Source: Strigamia acuminata (taxonomy: Eukaryota; Arthropoda; Chilopoda; Geophilomorpha; Linotaeniidae). Taken from it: a stretch of DNA of 64,000 nucleotides. The notes beneath the pieces were generated by a model. It had not been told where the DNA came from. It did no database searches and saw only the letters and a program-made list of their open reading frames with translations. Position numbers and translations under genes: made by a program. The stretch is taken from contig OX442322.1 of assembly GCA_949358305.1 (NCBI GenBank), forward strand, positions 2,170,001 to 2,234,000, in the 5' to 3' direction. Shown in pieces: positions 39,950 to 51,536 of this stretch; the first letter of the stretch is position 1, and the number at the start of each line of letters is the position of its first letter.

Positions 39950-40984
39950 TCTTTAGAAGCCAAAAATTCGGGTGGTGACAACATAATGAAATTTGTCATT
40001 TTCGGCTTAGACGCCGCCAAAGCGATAGTACTGGTCTCCTGCAACGCAGGGGGTATCACCCAACCGCTTGTGCTATCTAAAGCTTCCAACGTCCGACTTA
40101 TTTGGGTTTCGGGTCCGCCGTCTTCACGTTGGATTGTTTGGACAGTGGACCCTGGTCGTTTCCCGGAAACTGCCAGGGCTTGAAGCAATGGGGACATAAT
40201 GCAATGCGTTTTTCAATATCACGCATGTACCATCTGTCCTTCCGATTGCGCACCCACTCAGCTCCGGGTGGCAACGGTGTTGTCGGAGGATTAGCCGTAT
40301 TAGCGAAGGTATGGGCAGAATGTCCACATTGTGCCGCCCCCACAGCCGGAGTAGGCTTAGTCTTCGAAACCTTCGAAACAGACGCATTTATTTGCGGCTC
40401 TGGGGCTCTCGAAGGTTCAACACTGACTACGGACTGCCCAGCAACACTCTGCATGTCCTCACTCGTTGCACCAAACATTTCAGCCAACGCAACTAATTTC
40501 CGTTTATCAAACTGAAAGCGACCAGGCAGAGGTTTTTCTGCCGCCTTTGTTTTAGCAGGCTCTACCACCTTTTTGGTTACTTTAGTCTGCTTCTCCTTAT
40601 CCTTGGATTGAGGCTGAGGCACCGGACCTCTTCTTACTCCGCGCTCATCAAACTTATACTGCTGAAGAAAACGCAACGCCAATTCGCTGTCAGCCTCCAG
40701 TCCCATTTCTATGGCCTGCAACATGAAGCGGACTCCGTACCGAGTCATTGCATCCGTTATCTGCGGCTGAAGGCGATGTTTTGCCAGATTCCATTGTTGC
40801 CTATCCCCCCGAATACCCGTCAGTTTGAGGTAACGACTGATTTCACACAAACTCAGCCGTATCATCCCCTACTTCCTGCCAGGCATCCGTCAGGCAGACC
40901 GTTGCTTCGGCCTCCTTAAGGGAATAGCGTTTCCGGAAACGCATAACAAATTCATCCCATGTTTTTGGTTTTTGGCGTACTGTA
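39950..40984 (-). pseudogene. gag: Gyp-2 gag, C-terminal part
   Basis: Minus-strand frame with WDEFVMRFRKRYSL-like capsid sequence at the upstream end (about 40920-40975), then, after a frame change near 40865, a Gln/Lys-rich region and a cysteine-containing stretch CGHSAH followed much later by CPHC. The spacing does not fit a standard CCHC knuckle. Split from the N-terminal part by MITE-3. Confidence 0.7.
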
Positions 40985-41144
40985 CTGCCTTGAACAATGG
41001 CCCGGGCGTTTATTTATTTTCATGACCCGACCCCACCCCGGTCGAGTCAGTTCGGGGCGGCGTTTGGTGCACTAAGCGCCGCCGAGCCCCCGGCGTTTAT
41101 TCGAGTCCCGGCGCTTATTCACGCCGGGCCATTGTTCAAGGCAG
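40985..41144. mobile_element. MITE-3, 160 bp, TA target
   Basis: Perfect 21-bp terminal inverted repeats starting CTGCCTTGAACAATGGCCC (40985-41005, 41124-41144), flanked on both sides by TA. GC-rich centre with no ORF. A Tc1/mariner-type MITE that landed in Gyp-2 gag. Confidence 0.85.
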
Positions 41145-42380
41145 TACGGTATGTGCAAGTACCAATTTAAGGGCTTCCCACACAGCGCCAAAGGAATGAA
41201 CAAGTCAATATACGCCTCATCCGGAATGCGCGTCATGATATAATGGGCGCGCAATTTCGCTATGAATCGTTCGACCGCATTATAGGATTGATCATCCTCA
41301 TCAAATATCGGCACATATTCCGCTCTCACATGCGACAAGTCATATTGATCATATCGCGTCTGCGGTCGCGGTTGAGGCGCCGGCGCTATCGCTGCTGCCT
41401 GGGCGTCCCGCGCCCGTTGCAAACGCGTATTTACCAAATCTCCTCGCGCAGCCGCTGCGCGATCAACACTGGCCGTATCCGGCAAGCTAACAGCTGTCGA
41501 CTTCGAGCGTATAATACTCCTCATCACCTCACTGTTACACTGTGAGGGCGTACTCATTCGAGACCCCGCGCGAGCTGTCACGTCCGATGGTCTCTCATTT
41601 GAAGGTAAACGAGGGTTTACATCCCCTTGCATCCTTCCTACCACTGCTATTCCTTGCCTGTTCAACTCGCTAGGCGTCAGAATGCGTGAAGACTGGACAC
41701 TTCCCCCAGGTTCCCTCTGACCTCGAGAAGAGGGGCCATCACCAGGCAAAGTATTATGAGGTCTTTGCAGAACTGGTGGAATTACCCCCTTCTCAGGCTG
41801 TACAGCCAATGCCACTATTTCAGCCCTAATCACTTGTCTCACCCCCACAAGTCTCATCTCTATAATTTACCAGTCGCTGGTCAACATTCTGACCAAACTG
41901 GTTTAATGCTCGGACCATACGCTCGTTCATGGCTAATTCCGCATTTTGCAAATACGGCAGCCATTCCGGAGGCCGTTGATCAGCCTCTTCTTCCTCTTCT
42001 TCGACGTTATCCTCAGGACTATGCCTTGATTGAGGCGGCGCCGAGGAAATCACCCTGAAGGTAGGCGTTAAAAGATCCGACGCAGACACGTCGACATGGG
42101 ACTCACGCGTGGAAGGCGTAGTGTCCGGGCAGTAGGTACTATCCGTTGAAGTGGATTTATCCTCTACTTTTACTCGTGTGGCATCCCCGTGTGGTCGCAA
42201 AAGGTACGGCAACCCACCGCCTCTTGCCACGGGCAAGCCATACTCTGAGCGGGTTCTTGGAGGACGCGCATCAAGGGGACGCCGTGGAGTTTCATCACAC
42301 AAGCGCTCCCCCACCCTACGCATCCAGCTAGGCCACACACTCTTAGAGTTATCCTCTTTAGGATGACCTCCTTCTGCCAT
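41145..42380 (-). pseudogene. gag: Gyp-2 gag, N-terminal part
   Basis: Two overlapping minus frames. The first, from ATG about 42380 to 41826, is acidic and Pro/Arg-rich; the second, 41857 to about 41145, is Ser/Pro/Gln-rich and leads into a capsid-like segment (YVPIFDEDDQSYNAVERFI, LALCGKPLNWYLHIP) at its end. A frame change joins them near 41840. The capsid segment is cut by MITE-3 and continues beyond it. Confidence 0.75.
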
Positions 42381-42538
42381 TGCATCAACTCAAGCAATTT
42401 AGAAGCAAAACTCAAATGGATGATCCACTCTCTAAAAAGGGTGAGTAACAATACCACTCGTCCTTTGTTTTCCCAAAAATGATTACTAGCCCACTGGAAA
42501 CAGTTTATACGGCTAGCAATCGAAAAGACTCGGGATAG

Positions 42539-42556
42539 TCTCGGGTTTCGGCACCA
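42539..42556 (-). other. Gyp-2 primer-binding site, tRNA-Phe
   Basis: Minus strand TGGTGCCGAAACCCGAGA, 17 of 18 positions complementary to the eukaryotic tRNA-Phe 3' end, separated by 2 nt from the LTR boundary TG at 42559. Confidence 0.85.
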
Positions 42557-42558
42557 AG

Positions 42559-43449
42559 TGTAATGAATCGCGGTCCCAGCTTACACGGGATGCGTTTGAA
42601 AGACGCCGCAAAACAGTAAATGGCTCTAAAGGCCTGGTTTTGTACCTGCCGAGCGTCGAATGTGCGCAGGAAGTGGTAGCTAACACACTCTCAGATACTG
42701 TACACACACTAATATTTAAATTAATGCCGGGTATCCCGAGCTGTAAAAATCGGGGACAGAATGTCTGGTAGTCGCGTCTGAACCAAAACCCAACGCGTGA
42801 CCCGCAAAGTATCGTGTTTCCACACGAAGCTAAACGAATGCACGTCCCGTAATGGCTCATAAACAACTCCAAACCGTCGAGTTCTAATTAGAATGGGCAA
42901 TTTCCACGTGCTTATCGTCCGCACGGACCCAAAACCTAACTCTAAACCTGACTTGATGCTTAATTAAAGCTAAAGCCTAAATGGCATGCGGCTAAACTAA
43001 GCTAAACGCACACGCAAGCAAAATAACAGACCCAAACTTCGAACTTATGGCTAACAAATCCTGTTTGGCCTTGGAAAACGCGTCACGGCGATAAAACATG
43101 AACAAAAAGGAGTGGAAAACAAATGGTGACAAGTGGTGTAAAACCGTGAGTTAACACTGAAAATGAAATGAAAGCCTGAACCGTATTGCAGAATTCCAGG
43201 GCGAATGCAAAGCCACGAGTGGGCCTCGAAAGTGAATCAAGCTTGGATTTGAACACTGGCTACGGAGTAGCACCTACGCGTTCGGCTGCCAAAGCAAGAC
43301 TAACTTGAGAAAAAGAAAAAAGGGGAAAAGGTAAAGTTGGGCCAGAATAGACTGATCCAAGCTCACCCAATCACATAGAAGTCAGAATCCAATCAGCGCA
43401 GTCGGTGCATACTGATGAGTATGACTTATGACGACGCGTGCTAACCAGA
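42559..43449 (-). repeat. Gyp-2 5' LTR, at least its first 0.9 kb
   Basis: The boundary TGTAATGAATCGCGG is set by the primer-binding site. The far end is not resolved because the solo LTR at 43450 is inserted and I could not find a matching second copy. No ORF of interest. Confidence 0.6.
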
Positions 43450-45192
43450 TGTGATGATTACAAATCGATAGTTATCAATGTTCACCATAGATGGCGCTGT
43501 TTAACCAACGCGCGTATTTCAAACTCGGTTAAAACTAAAAAGTGTGATAAATAATTATTTAAGACACGATGAATAAAATATAACTATTTTATTCAATGAA
43601 TTAAGTATTAATTACTTGATGATGATTGATTCCATCGAATCAATATCCACATTACTTACCTGTCGAAGGGAACCAATTGGACCCTTCCGGACCCCAACTG
43701 GGCCCATCTGGACATAGTCATATATTAGGTCCGGACTAGTGACCCAAGAATCCGCCGATTCGTACGCTGATTGGCTGTCGCCAATCTAGTAGTTCTACAG
43801 AACTATATAAGCTCCAGTTTCTCACTCTCCCAGGCTCTTGGCTTGATAACTGAACTTGTATATTGTCTGTAGTTGAATTGTTATCGTTTGATTTCATTAT
43901 TCTCTATCGACACATCAGGCCACCTCAGCTCTCCACAGTTAGTATTCATTACTATTTTGTTATTGCTGTTGTAGGGCTATTTCGGGAAGGCTAACTCCGG
44001 TAATAGACATGCATTCGCATGAAATGGCCCCGTAACGTTAGCCAGCTGTTCTACGGGACAGTAGGACTTCGTACGGTGGCTTAATATAACGGTCGTATAC
44101 AGTACGACCTTGCTAAATGAAAGTAGGTCCCTCAGCTAACTGGCCTCAGTCCGCTGCAGGATGGCTGTTGTAAACAGCCCACGCAGGTTCCCGTCTTTCT
44201 ACGATTGGTCCTTCCGCTCGTTAAAAGTCGGTAAAGGCTTAATGCACAGGTAACACGCCGGGTTGGTAGCCCGTGAGTAATATCTAAAGATGTTGCGATA
44301 AAACAACTACCTGGATAATGGTAATCCAACGGCAGTGGCCAAATAATATTTTACCCGGTGCTCGATCTGCTGATCCCGCCATCGTAAGGCATGCTGGCGG
44401 ATGGAGGAGTCAAATCCTCCCGCGATGGTTCTCTCGACCGTCGTGACGGTCCCCGCCCCATCATACCCTCCGGGTTAGTAACCCGTGAACAGGAGTTGAA
44501 CAACACTGTGCTAAACAAATTACTCGGGCATTGGTAATCCTGTATTGGCAATATCTTTTAAACCCGGTAAGTCCATAGAAATGTTTACCTGGTGGTTGGT
44601 ACCACCGATAGCGAGTTAAAGCACACAATTAAATACTCGGCGCCTGATCACGAGATCTTGTCGTCGTAAGGCATGCTGGCGGATGGAGTCTCAACAACTC
44701 CCGCGACGTTCTCTCAATTGTCGTGACGGTCCCCGCCCAATTAATATTTATATAACAATTCATTTGTTGTATTATTTTAATTACTTCACTTTATTCATTT
44801 GAAACAATGGAATATTCTGCCGAATATTCCTGTTTATGCGTAGGACTCTTCGCATATTTAGATAATCGATGCTGCGGACCAAATACGTCTCCGTAGCGAT
44901 ATTTGTGACGATGCCGCAAGTCAGCCGTATCCCTCTGGATTCGCCCGGATCCTCAACCAGTTGATGCCGCCCGTTTACACGCGTCAAGAACCCATTATTG
45001 TTATTATTCAGTAATAAATATGTCATGTCACACTAAAACTGTAAGTTATTTCTACTTGATCACATATTCATGTTTGTAAAGGCTCCCATAGCTTATCTCG
45101 GTTAGGTTGTTGCTAAACTTAGCAACGTCTTGTATAAACCGAATTATCTATCTTAAATGGCTATTAAATCAGCCAAAAGTAGAATCGTCACA
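43450..45192 (+). repeat. Solo LTR of the Gyp-3 family
   Basis: 1743 bp, highly similar to the Gyp-3 LTRs with small indels and scattered substitutions, flanked by a 4-bp direct repeat CAGA (43446-43449, 45193-45196). No internal sequence accompanies it, so it arose by LTR-LTR recombination. TATA box at about 43804-43810, and both copies of the stem-loop motif are kept. Confidence 0.95.
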
Positions 45193-46798
45193 CAGAATAG
45201 ATATGCAAATAGTTTGCATCCAAATTATAAACGAAAGAGAAAAACTAGGAGTAGATAAGAGAAAAGTGAGAGAAAGAAGAGAAAGTTAGGAATGATTAAG
45301 AGATAAGATAGAAAGAAAAATGAGGAGAATTTACGTATCAAACATAAACAAAACAACAAAGGTAGGAATATGACAAAATTAGGTTTAATGGGAACAAACA
45401 CGAGTTAACAATGCGTAAACTGTACGCGTAGGAAACACGGGCCATGACAAAGTGTTTGCCAATTGTTTCCCAGTGTATTTTCCTTTTTATCGGTTGATTT
45501 ACCAATTTACTGCTTTGTTTGTTACATTTCCGGTTATTTAGCTTTTGTATAACGTTTTCTAGCATAAAGCATCATGCTCTGGTTATCTGTTTGATTTATT
45601 TGATATTTTTCCACTATGTATTGCGATATTCCAACACTAGGTGTCGTATTCTGTCATGTTCAACATCCAAGATGGATGCCTCCATGCATTTGTGCAGCTT
45701 ATGTGATTTTTCCAGCTCTAAAGGACTCAAATGTAATGTATATTCGATTCTATTAAAGGTTTTATGTTGTAAGCCAAATGATGTTAATGTCACAAACATA
45801 AAAAAAAGTTGTAATAATGATAATTTTACGTACTATTGTTATAGCGTATGGTCGTGTTTTGTAAACTGGCCTCGGCCGCCGCAATTACTGAAATGAAAAT
45901 GTTATTTCTGTTATCAAAGGAAAATGTTGTAATAATTATCGAATTAAAACTTACTTCTCGCCTGCGGTGCGATAATTTGCCTTTGTAAGGCCTGTTGCTT
46001 TCTCAGCTGAAAGATCGCCGGATTGTTCATTGCGTTATCCAGCATTCAAAGACAGAAATAATTTGACTAAATGAAAAATCGGTTATAGTACTTGATTTGG
46101 TTTTTTAAAATATGTTATCAATACGTTAAAATTAAAGGGATCTGATTGGTTGTAAATTCAAAATGGCCGTCACAATTACAGTGAATTACAGCGAAGATTA
46201 AACAGACCGGAGCGACACCTGGCAGAGAAAGTAACTGTTTGGTACGAATTTTGATGTTTTTTTGGTACAAAAAAGCATTTAAAAATTATGAAACCAGGCT
46301 CATACGATTCTGATTAAAATGTGGTTTCCAGTGTAGAACTTTCCGTTCTTTCGATTGGTGGCATTTATTTAAGTCTAAATTGAATAAAAGGAATAAAAAT
46401 TAAAAAAAAAATTTATTGCTAAAAATTCGGCAACCGCATGGCAAATTCGGTGGGAAATTAGAAAAAGATCGATTTTTAAAACTGTACAATTTGAATTCGA
46501 TAAAGCATGTTTTATTGTAAACATACACCTGATTTTACATGGAAAGGTATATTCTAAATTACGATCTTAAATTGTGGAAATCAGAAACCTAGAGTGGAAT
46601 GTGTCGTTCAAATTTGGCAAATAATACAAATTATTGCTTAGTAACAACTTATTATTACATTAATCAATTTTAAAAGTACATTCTTTTAACAATTGACGAC
46701 GATCCACTATCGTTAAAAATACGGAATGGAATTACAAATAATCAAATGTGATAAATTTGAGAGATTTTATTAATAAAAAAAAAATCAAAATTTGAGAT
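45193..46798. other. Non-coding stretch, no gene seen
   Basis: AT-rich, with purine-rich runs at 45220-45330. It may include the rest of the Gyp-2 LTR. No convincing ORF or transposon ends. Confidence 0.45.
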
Positions 46799-47950
46799 AT
46801 AATGTTGGTTGGTTAATTATGTTAATACGTTATTTGGTGCTTCGATCAGATCCGTCTCAAGGAATTGCGGCTCTGAACTTTCATTTATAAAAAATTCTCT
46901 GTGTTTGTTTTCTGGGATATTAGTGAGGTCGGTTCAACAGTGAACCCAGATGGCTATCAAAGGCTGGTTTGTTTGCAAGAGTTTGTAACGGATCCTCTTG
47001 TGTTCAATATAGTTTTCCGGTATTCGATGTGCCCGAATTAAGCGTTGGAGCTCAATGAAGTTTTCTGTACTTTCTATCTTTTCTTCTAACCAACGGTAAA
47101 AAGATTCTCCTTGATCAGGAAGAGACACTATGTAATCGCAAGTTTGGGGTGAAATATTAAGATGGGGATAACACGTAGTAATTTCCGAATAAATTATTGT
47201 AGATGGTGGAATGTATTCGGGGTTTACGCTTTCGTTAAGAATAAACATCTCCTCGAATTTCTTACTCTGGATTGGGGGTTGTTGATCAGGGCCAGTTCAC
47301 AGGTGGAGCCATTTATTCGTAAAATCTACCAAGTTCTGCTGGCCTAACCATTTGTATAATTTTTTTCCCCCGTTGGGAAGAGCGACAATGAAGGCTTGAG
47401 TTTGTACTGAAATCGTCAGTCCCGGTCAATTGAAGTTTAATCTCCAAAACATTCTGCATCCACCACGTCCACAACCCCCGCCTCGACCCCAGTCTCCGCC
47501 CCCTTGACCGCCTTGACCGCCTCAAAGCCCACCTCCACCGCTGCCTCCGCCGCCGCCGCCGCCTTGACCCCAGCCTCCGCCGCCTCGACCGCCTTGACCG
47601 CCTCGAAGCCCACCTCCACCGCTGCCTCCGCCGCCGCCGCCTCGACCCCAGCCTCCGCCGCCTCAACCACCTCGACCGCCTCGACCGCCTCGACCGCCTC
47701 GAAGCCCACCTCCACCGCCGCCTCGACCGCCGCCTCAACCGCCGCCTCGATCGACTCGACCGCCTCGATTCCCGCCACCCCAACGATTACGATTAGCGCC
47801 CCGACCACAATGCGCTTCAATTTCGGTTTCCTGAGCGGCTTCTGCTTCGGCTTCTACTGCGGCATAATAATTTAATTTTCGATATATTGTTCTCGCGACA
47901 TGATTTGGATTGTTGACTGTAGACTGTCCAGTAAAATTATACAAACAATT
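46799..47950 (-). pseudogene. Unidentified broken gene with Gly-rich repeat region
   Basis: Minus strand, from about 47944. The first part (MYNFTGQSTVNNPNHVARTI) leads into a Gly/Arg-rich region at 47460-47790 (NRNRWGGGNRGG, GGGGWGRGGGGGG) broken by a few in-frame TGA. A frameshift and a further open stretch follow (47260-46799) with one TGA at 46934: SLPDQGESFYRWLEEKIEST, RLIRAHRIPENYIEHKRIRY, and an acidic end. The same frame continues beyond the TGA for about 40 residues, which argues it was once coding. I do not recognise a family. It could be a host gene remnant, a transposon protein or an old viral insertion. Confidence 0.4.
47460..47780 (-). repeat. GC-rich (GAGGCGGTC)n-type minisatellite
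   Basis: Units of about 9 bp with a higher-order repeat of roughly 75-80 bp. All three minus frames are long and open or nearly so (Val/Glu/Ala, Arg/Ser or Gly-rich), an effect of the repeat; I take the Gly-rich frame as ancestral because it joins coherent flanks. Confidence 0.75.
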
Positions 47951-48596
47951 CGTTAAAGCATTGCGCTTATATACTTAAAGTGCACGATAACGTTAGCCTC
48001 ACGTAGATCACCGTGCCGACCAATTAGGTAAGTCAACACCTGGCGGTCGCTTCTTCGCTTCATAGGTCGGCACGGCACTGTAGATCACAAAAGCGCATAT
48101 TGATTGATTAGAATGATTGATGATGATTGAGAATTTCTCGTTGGTTTTAAATACTTTCATCTTGCAGTTTTTGGTGTATTTAGACATTGAATTCATTTAT
48201 TTATTTATTAGCTTAGTTCGAATGGTTAATAAATTAGTTGGTTTGATGTTGGTTTTATAGCGCTCTTTCACATGTAGTTGGTTAATTTTAAATAACACCA
48301 CAGATTAGACTGAAGTTCAATAGTTCAACCATATTGGAATTTTAGGGACGAAATTGCCGCCTATGACGGGATTTTGTTTAAAAACCAAAGGCCACGCGCA
48401 CTTTGTTTTTCACGACAAAACGCTGTTGTTACGTTCGTCTCGGGTCGAGACGTCACATTTCGTGATAAACCACGCCTCCACAAATGTTTTTCACACCTTC
48501 TATGCGCGGAATTCTCCTACAGGCAATTCTATCGACGGCAACTGTGTAATTGCGACGGGAAGCCTAATCATTATTACTTCATCAGCAAACAATATT
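47951..48596. other. Non-coding stretch, no gene seen
   Basis: Contains an inverted pair GTGCCGACC / GGTCGGCAC at about 48013 and 48065. No ORF with recognisable features. Confidence 0.45.
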
Positions 48597-48980
48597 AACT
48601 TGAATACAAGTTAAACAATTAAGTCAGATGACTTAATTACTTTACATTGAACCCAATGTAAGAATAAATTGACGGCAATTTATTAGCGTAATATCTAGAC
48701 AGAAATCACAACGATTACGAGTTAATTGTAACTCGAATGCGGAATATTGATAAGTAAATGAATCCATTTACTTACACCAATATCCTCCCAAAGTTGTGGC
48801 GGTGAAACGAAAGTAAACCGCATCTCTCAGATCATTCGATTCATCGACGCGCGATGATTTACACTACAAACCAGAAACCAGCGAAGCCGTATCGGACTCC
48901 AGGACACAGCCATCTGGCTTAGATGACATCTGTATCCAGGTCGAGCAATGGGAAAACCGCTCCCATACTCCGGTACAGTA
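48597..48980 (+). repeat. LTR relic related to the Gyp-6 LTR, hairpin array
   Basis: Six consecutive perfect hairpins at 48597-48774, all with 4-nt loops, followed by a block CTCCCAAAGTTGTGGCGG and downstream sequence resembling Gyp-6 LTR 60600-60760 (CCCCAAGTTTGTGGCG, then GATGACATCT against GACGACATCT). Ends not defined; only part of an LTR. Confidence 0.6.
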
Positions 48981-50368
48981 CAGCATACAAGCCCAAAACT
49001 GATTGGGAGAATTTTATCTTTTGGTTACCACTTATGCAATACTATGCTCATGTCAAAGGTAAAATTTATTAATACATAACTTGAGCCTATTATGGTTACC
49101 ATGCAAAAAACTACCCAAACTTATGAAGGATTTTTCAGCACTTAATAAGGAAAGAAAAAGGATTATTAGCTTTAAAGGCAGTGGGTTTAGTCTAGTTGTC
49201 TGGTCTAAACGGTCTCCAGACAATTTGCCTGGTCTCAACAGTCTCCAGACCAGTTGCCTGGTCTAAACAGTCTCCAGACCAGTTGCCTGGTCTAAAAAGT
49301 CTCCAGAGAAGACTTTTTCCCTATCTACTTACTGTTTTTAAGGAAGTGTAAGAAAAAATGTGGAGAATTTAAGAGGTTTCAGACTCCAAAAAGGTTTAGA
49401 AACACAGTTCTAATGTGAACTTTGAAGATAAGTAAGAAAATCAAGATTTTTACCCAGCTGTATTTGACATAAGTTTTTGAATTATTCTAAATGCGATGAA
49501 AATAATGACTTTAAGAAAAAGTTTTGACCAAATAAAAATTGTTGAAATTGTTAGGTTTTCTATATAAATCTATTTAAATCAATGCTGAATGAAATGGTTC
49601 TTATTAATTTCGTGAATTATTATTATTACTCATTTAAAAATAGATAATGAATTGTTGGGACTAGTAGAATATTAAAGTTATAGCTATAAATTCTCTATTG
49701 TCTTAAATTTTTATACAGTGAGTCATAACACTGAGCATTCAACCGGATCAGGATCTATAATTTATTACAGGCTATAAAAAATCTTACTAATAATCGTTTT
49801 TCAGACTATACAACATGATCAAGTAAGTGACAAAAATATCATTTTAGCAAAAATCTGTGGATATTTGATGAAATAGATGTTTTTTTCTTCTAATTATTGA
49901 AATTTAAAAAAAAGTGATAACAGAAATCAAATATAATCTCAACTGATCCAAAGATTAATTTTGAGAAACTGTATTCAATTGAAAAGGATGTCAAACAGAA
50001 AATGATTGTAATATAGATTAATATGTTTGATTTATTTCGAGGAGATGTCAATTTAAACTTTAATTTCTAGGTTAACAGTGTTAAAGAAAAAGATTTTGAA
50101 CTTTCTTCATAGTTGTAATATTAAACAACGAAAATCCAATATCTGTCTCCACAAAATACAAAACATCAACAAATGTCCATTTTACATTTTTATGTCCATA
50201 TAATATCTACATCCTACACTGGACATTGAGAAAATATGCAATTGATCTCCACACATCAAATTCCAAATAACATTAACAACTGTATTTCCAGAAAATATCT
50301 GAATTTTTTTATATGAGACTTTACTTAATGTAATCGAATAGGTATCTATAAAAATTTGTCGGTTCATT
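48981..50368. other. AT-rich non-coding DNA
   Basis: No gene. Holds the 29-bp repeat array at 49196-49311; otherwise nothing recognised. Confidence 0.5.
49196..49311. repeat. 29-bp tandem repeat, 4 units
   Basis: Units of 29 bp (core TTGCCTGGTCTAAACAG then TCTCCAGACCAG). Each unit contains an inverted pair CTGGTCT / AGACCAG and can fold on itself. The units are directly adjacent, without spacers. Confidence 0.88.
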
Positions 50369-51536
50369 TGTGACGATTCTACCTTGGCAGATGATCTTAG
50401 CATATTTTAGTCTAAAGAGATAAATCTAACACCATATAACTTAATTTTAACCTAACCGAGCTAAGCTAAAAGTGTGCACGAAGTGAATATAATTTAATTA
50501 TGAGACTTACAATGATCACTTCATATTTGGTATTTTTCGTTAGTCAACTATTAATTTGGACAATCCTGTGGTAACGGGCGGAATCAACTGGTTGAGTCTC
50601 CGGGCGGGCCAAGGAATACAGCTGGCTTCGCGGCATCGTCAAAACAATCGTTATGTGGCCATTTTGGCCACGTGGCGAGTATATACAAGAATGCGGAGAA
50701 TTCTCTGCTTCATCAAGATTTAAACTATTGCTTCACCAAACTAAAATAAATGGTAGATATTAGAAATACTGGCATGGACAGTCTACGATGGCTCACAGCC
50801 ATCGTGGGAGGTCTTGAGGCCTCCATCTGCCTTAGAGTAGTAACGGTGAATCTGATCCCGTTGATCAGTAACCGAGATTTATTGGATGGGTTCACCTTCA
50901 CGTATAGACGTTTATAGACGAGGACAATCCCGACGATCTACAATCATTGCAGGAGGTTTTAAGGCCTCCATCCACCTCAGAGCTATAACGGTCGTATAAT
51001 CGCATGATTCATGGTGGGGATTAGTTACACAGGTTTGTCTTCCCGCAACAGCTTGTATACTGTAGTCTGTATAAGCAAGTACATCAACAGTTTAAGAAGA
51101 ATCTGTTGGGATCAATCTGTTTAAAGATCAAAGATACAAAAAACAAACATAAAGCAAAGTTCTGGTAAAAACCAAAGCTTATACTCTATAGCTTATGTTC
51201 CAGAGAACAGTAAGATTATTGGCAGCCAATCACACCAGAATCTGGTCTAAAGATAGAACCAGATCAAGAAGAGCTCAATTGGTTACTCTTGACAGGTAAG
51301 CATTTATAGCTTATATCGTTTCGATAGAATCAATATACTTTTAAACATTACAGTATTCAGTCCAATAAATAAAATCTTTTTATTTATATAATCCTAGAAT
51401 TAATGAACAATTCTTTTGATTCATTTGAATTTTGCGCTTTTATCAAAACAGCACTGACATGGTGGGAAATAACAAATTACATGGTTTTACAACGTTTTAC
51501 GGTTTACGGTTTATACAGATTTACAAGCATCATACA
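50369..51536 (-). repeat. Gyp-4 3' LTR, related to the Gyp-3 LTR
   Basis: On the plus strand starts TGTGACGATTCTACC and ends CATCATACA, 1168 bp, followed by TCCCCGGTGGC, the complement of a polypurine tract like that of Gyp-3. A block around 50575-50650 matches the complement of Gyp-3 LTR 13330-13420 (ACGGGCGGAATCAACTGG). Two copies of the stem-loop motif are present (50774-50832, 50921-50980). Confidence 0.85.

Larger units (their letters stand above)
31843..43449 (-). mobile_element. Gyp-2, old Ty3/Gypsy element, main part
   Basis: Reading the minus strand from high to low coordinates: LTR start at 42559, tRNA-Phe primer site, gag, protease, a pol lacking most of RT, RNase H, an AT-hook-like linker, integrase and a C-terminal extension. 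It carries many stops and frameshifts, three MITEs and the Copia fragment Cop-3. Gyp-3 splits it from a probable third ORF at 10515-10966, and the solo LTR at 43450 lies in its upstream LTR region. It is the oldest layer here. Confidence 0.85.

Noticed and set aside
45519-45896. 125-residue open frame right of the solo LTR
   Set aside because: Low-complexity Cys/Ser/Phe-rich translation of AT-rich DNA, with no motif and no neighbouring coding evidence.
47437-47820. Long Val/Glu/Ala-rich and Arg/Ser-rich open frames
   Set aside because: Both are by-products of the GC-rich tandem repeat, which leaves several frames open at once; neither joins to coherent flanking protein sequence.
49196-49311. 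CRISPR-like direct repeats
   Set aside because: The 29-bp units are directly adjacent without spacers and the DNA is clearly eukaryotic.
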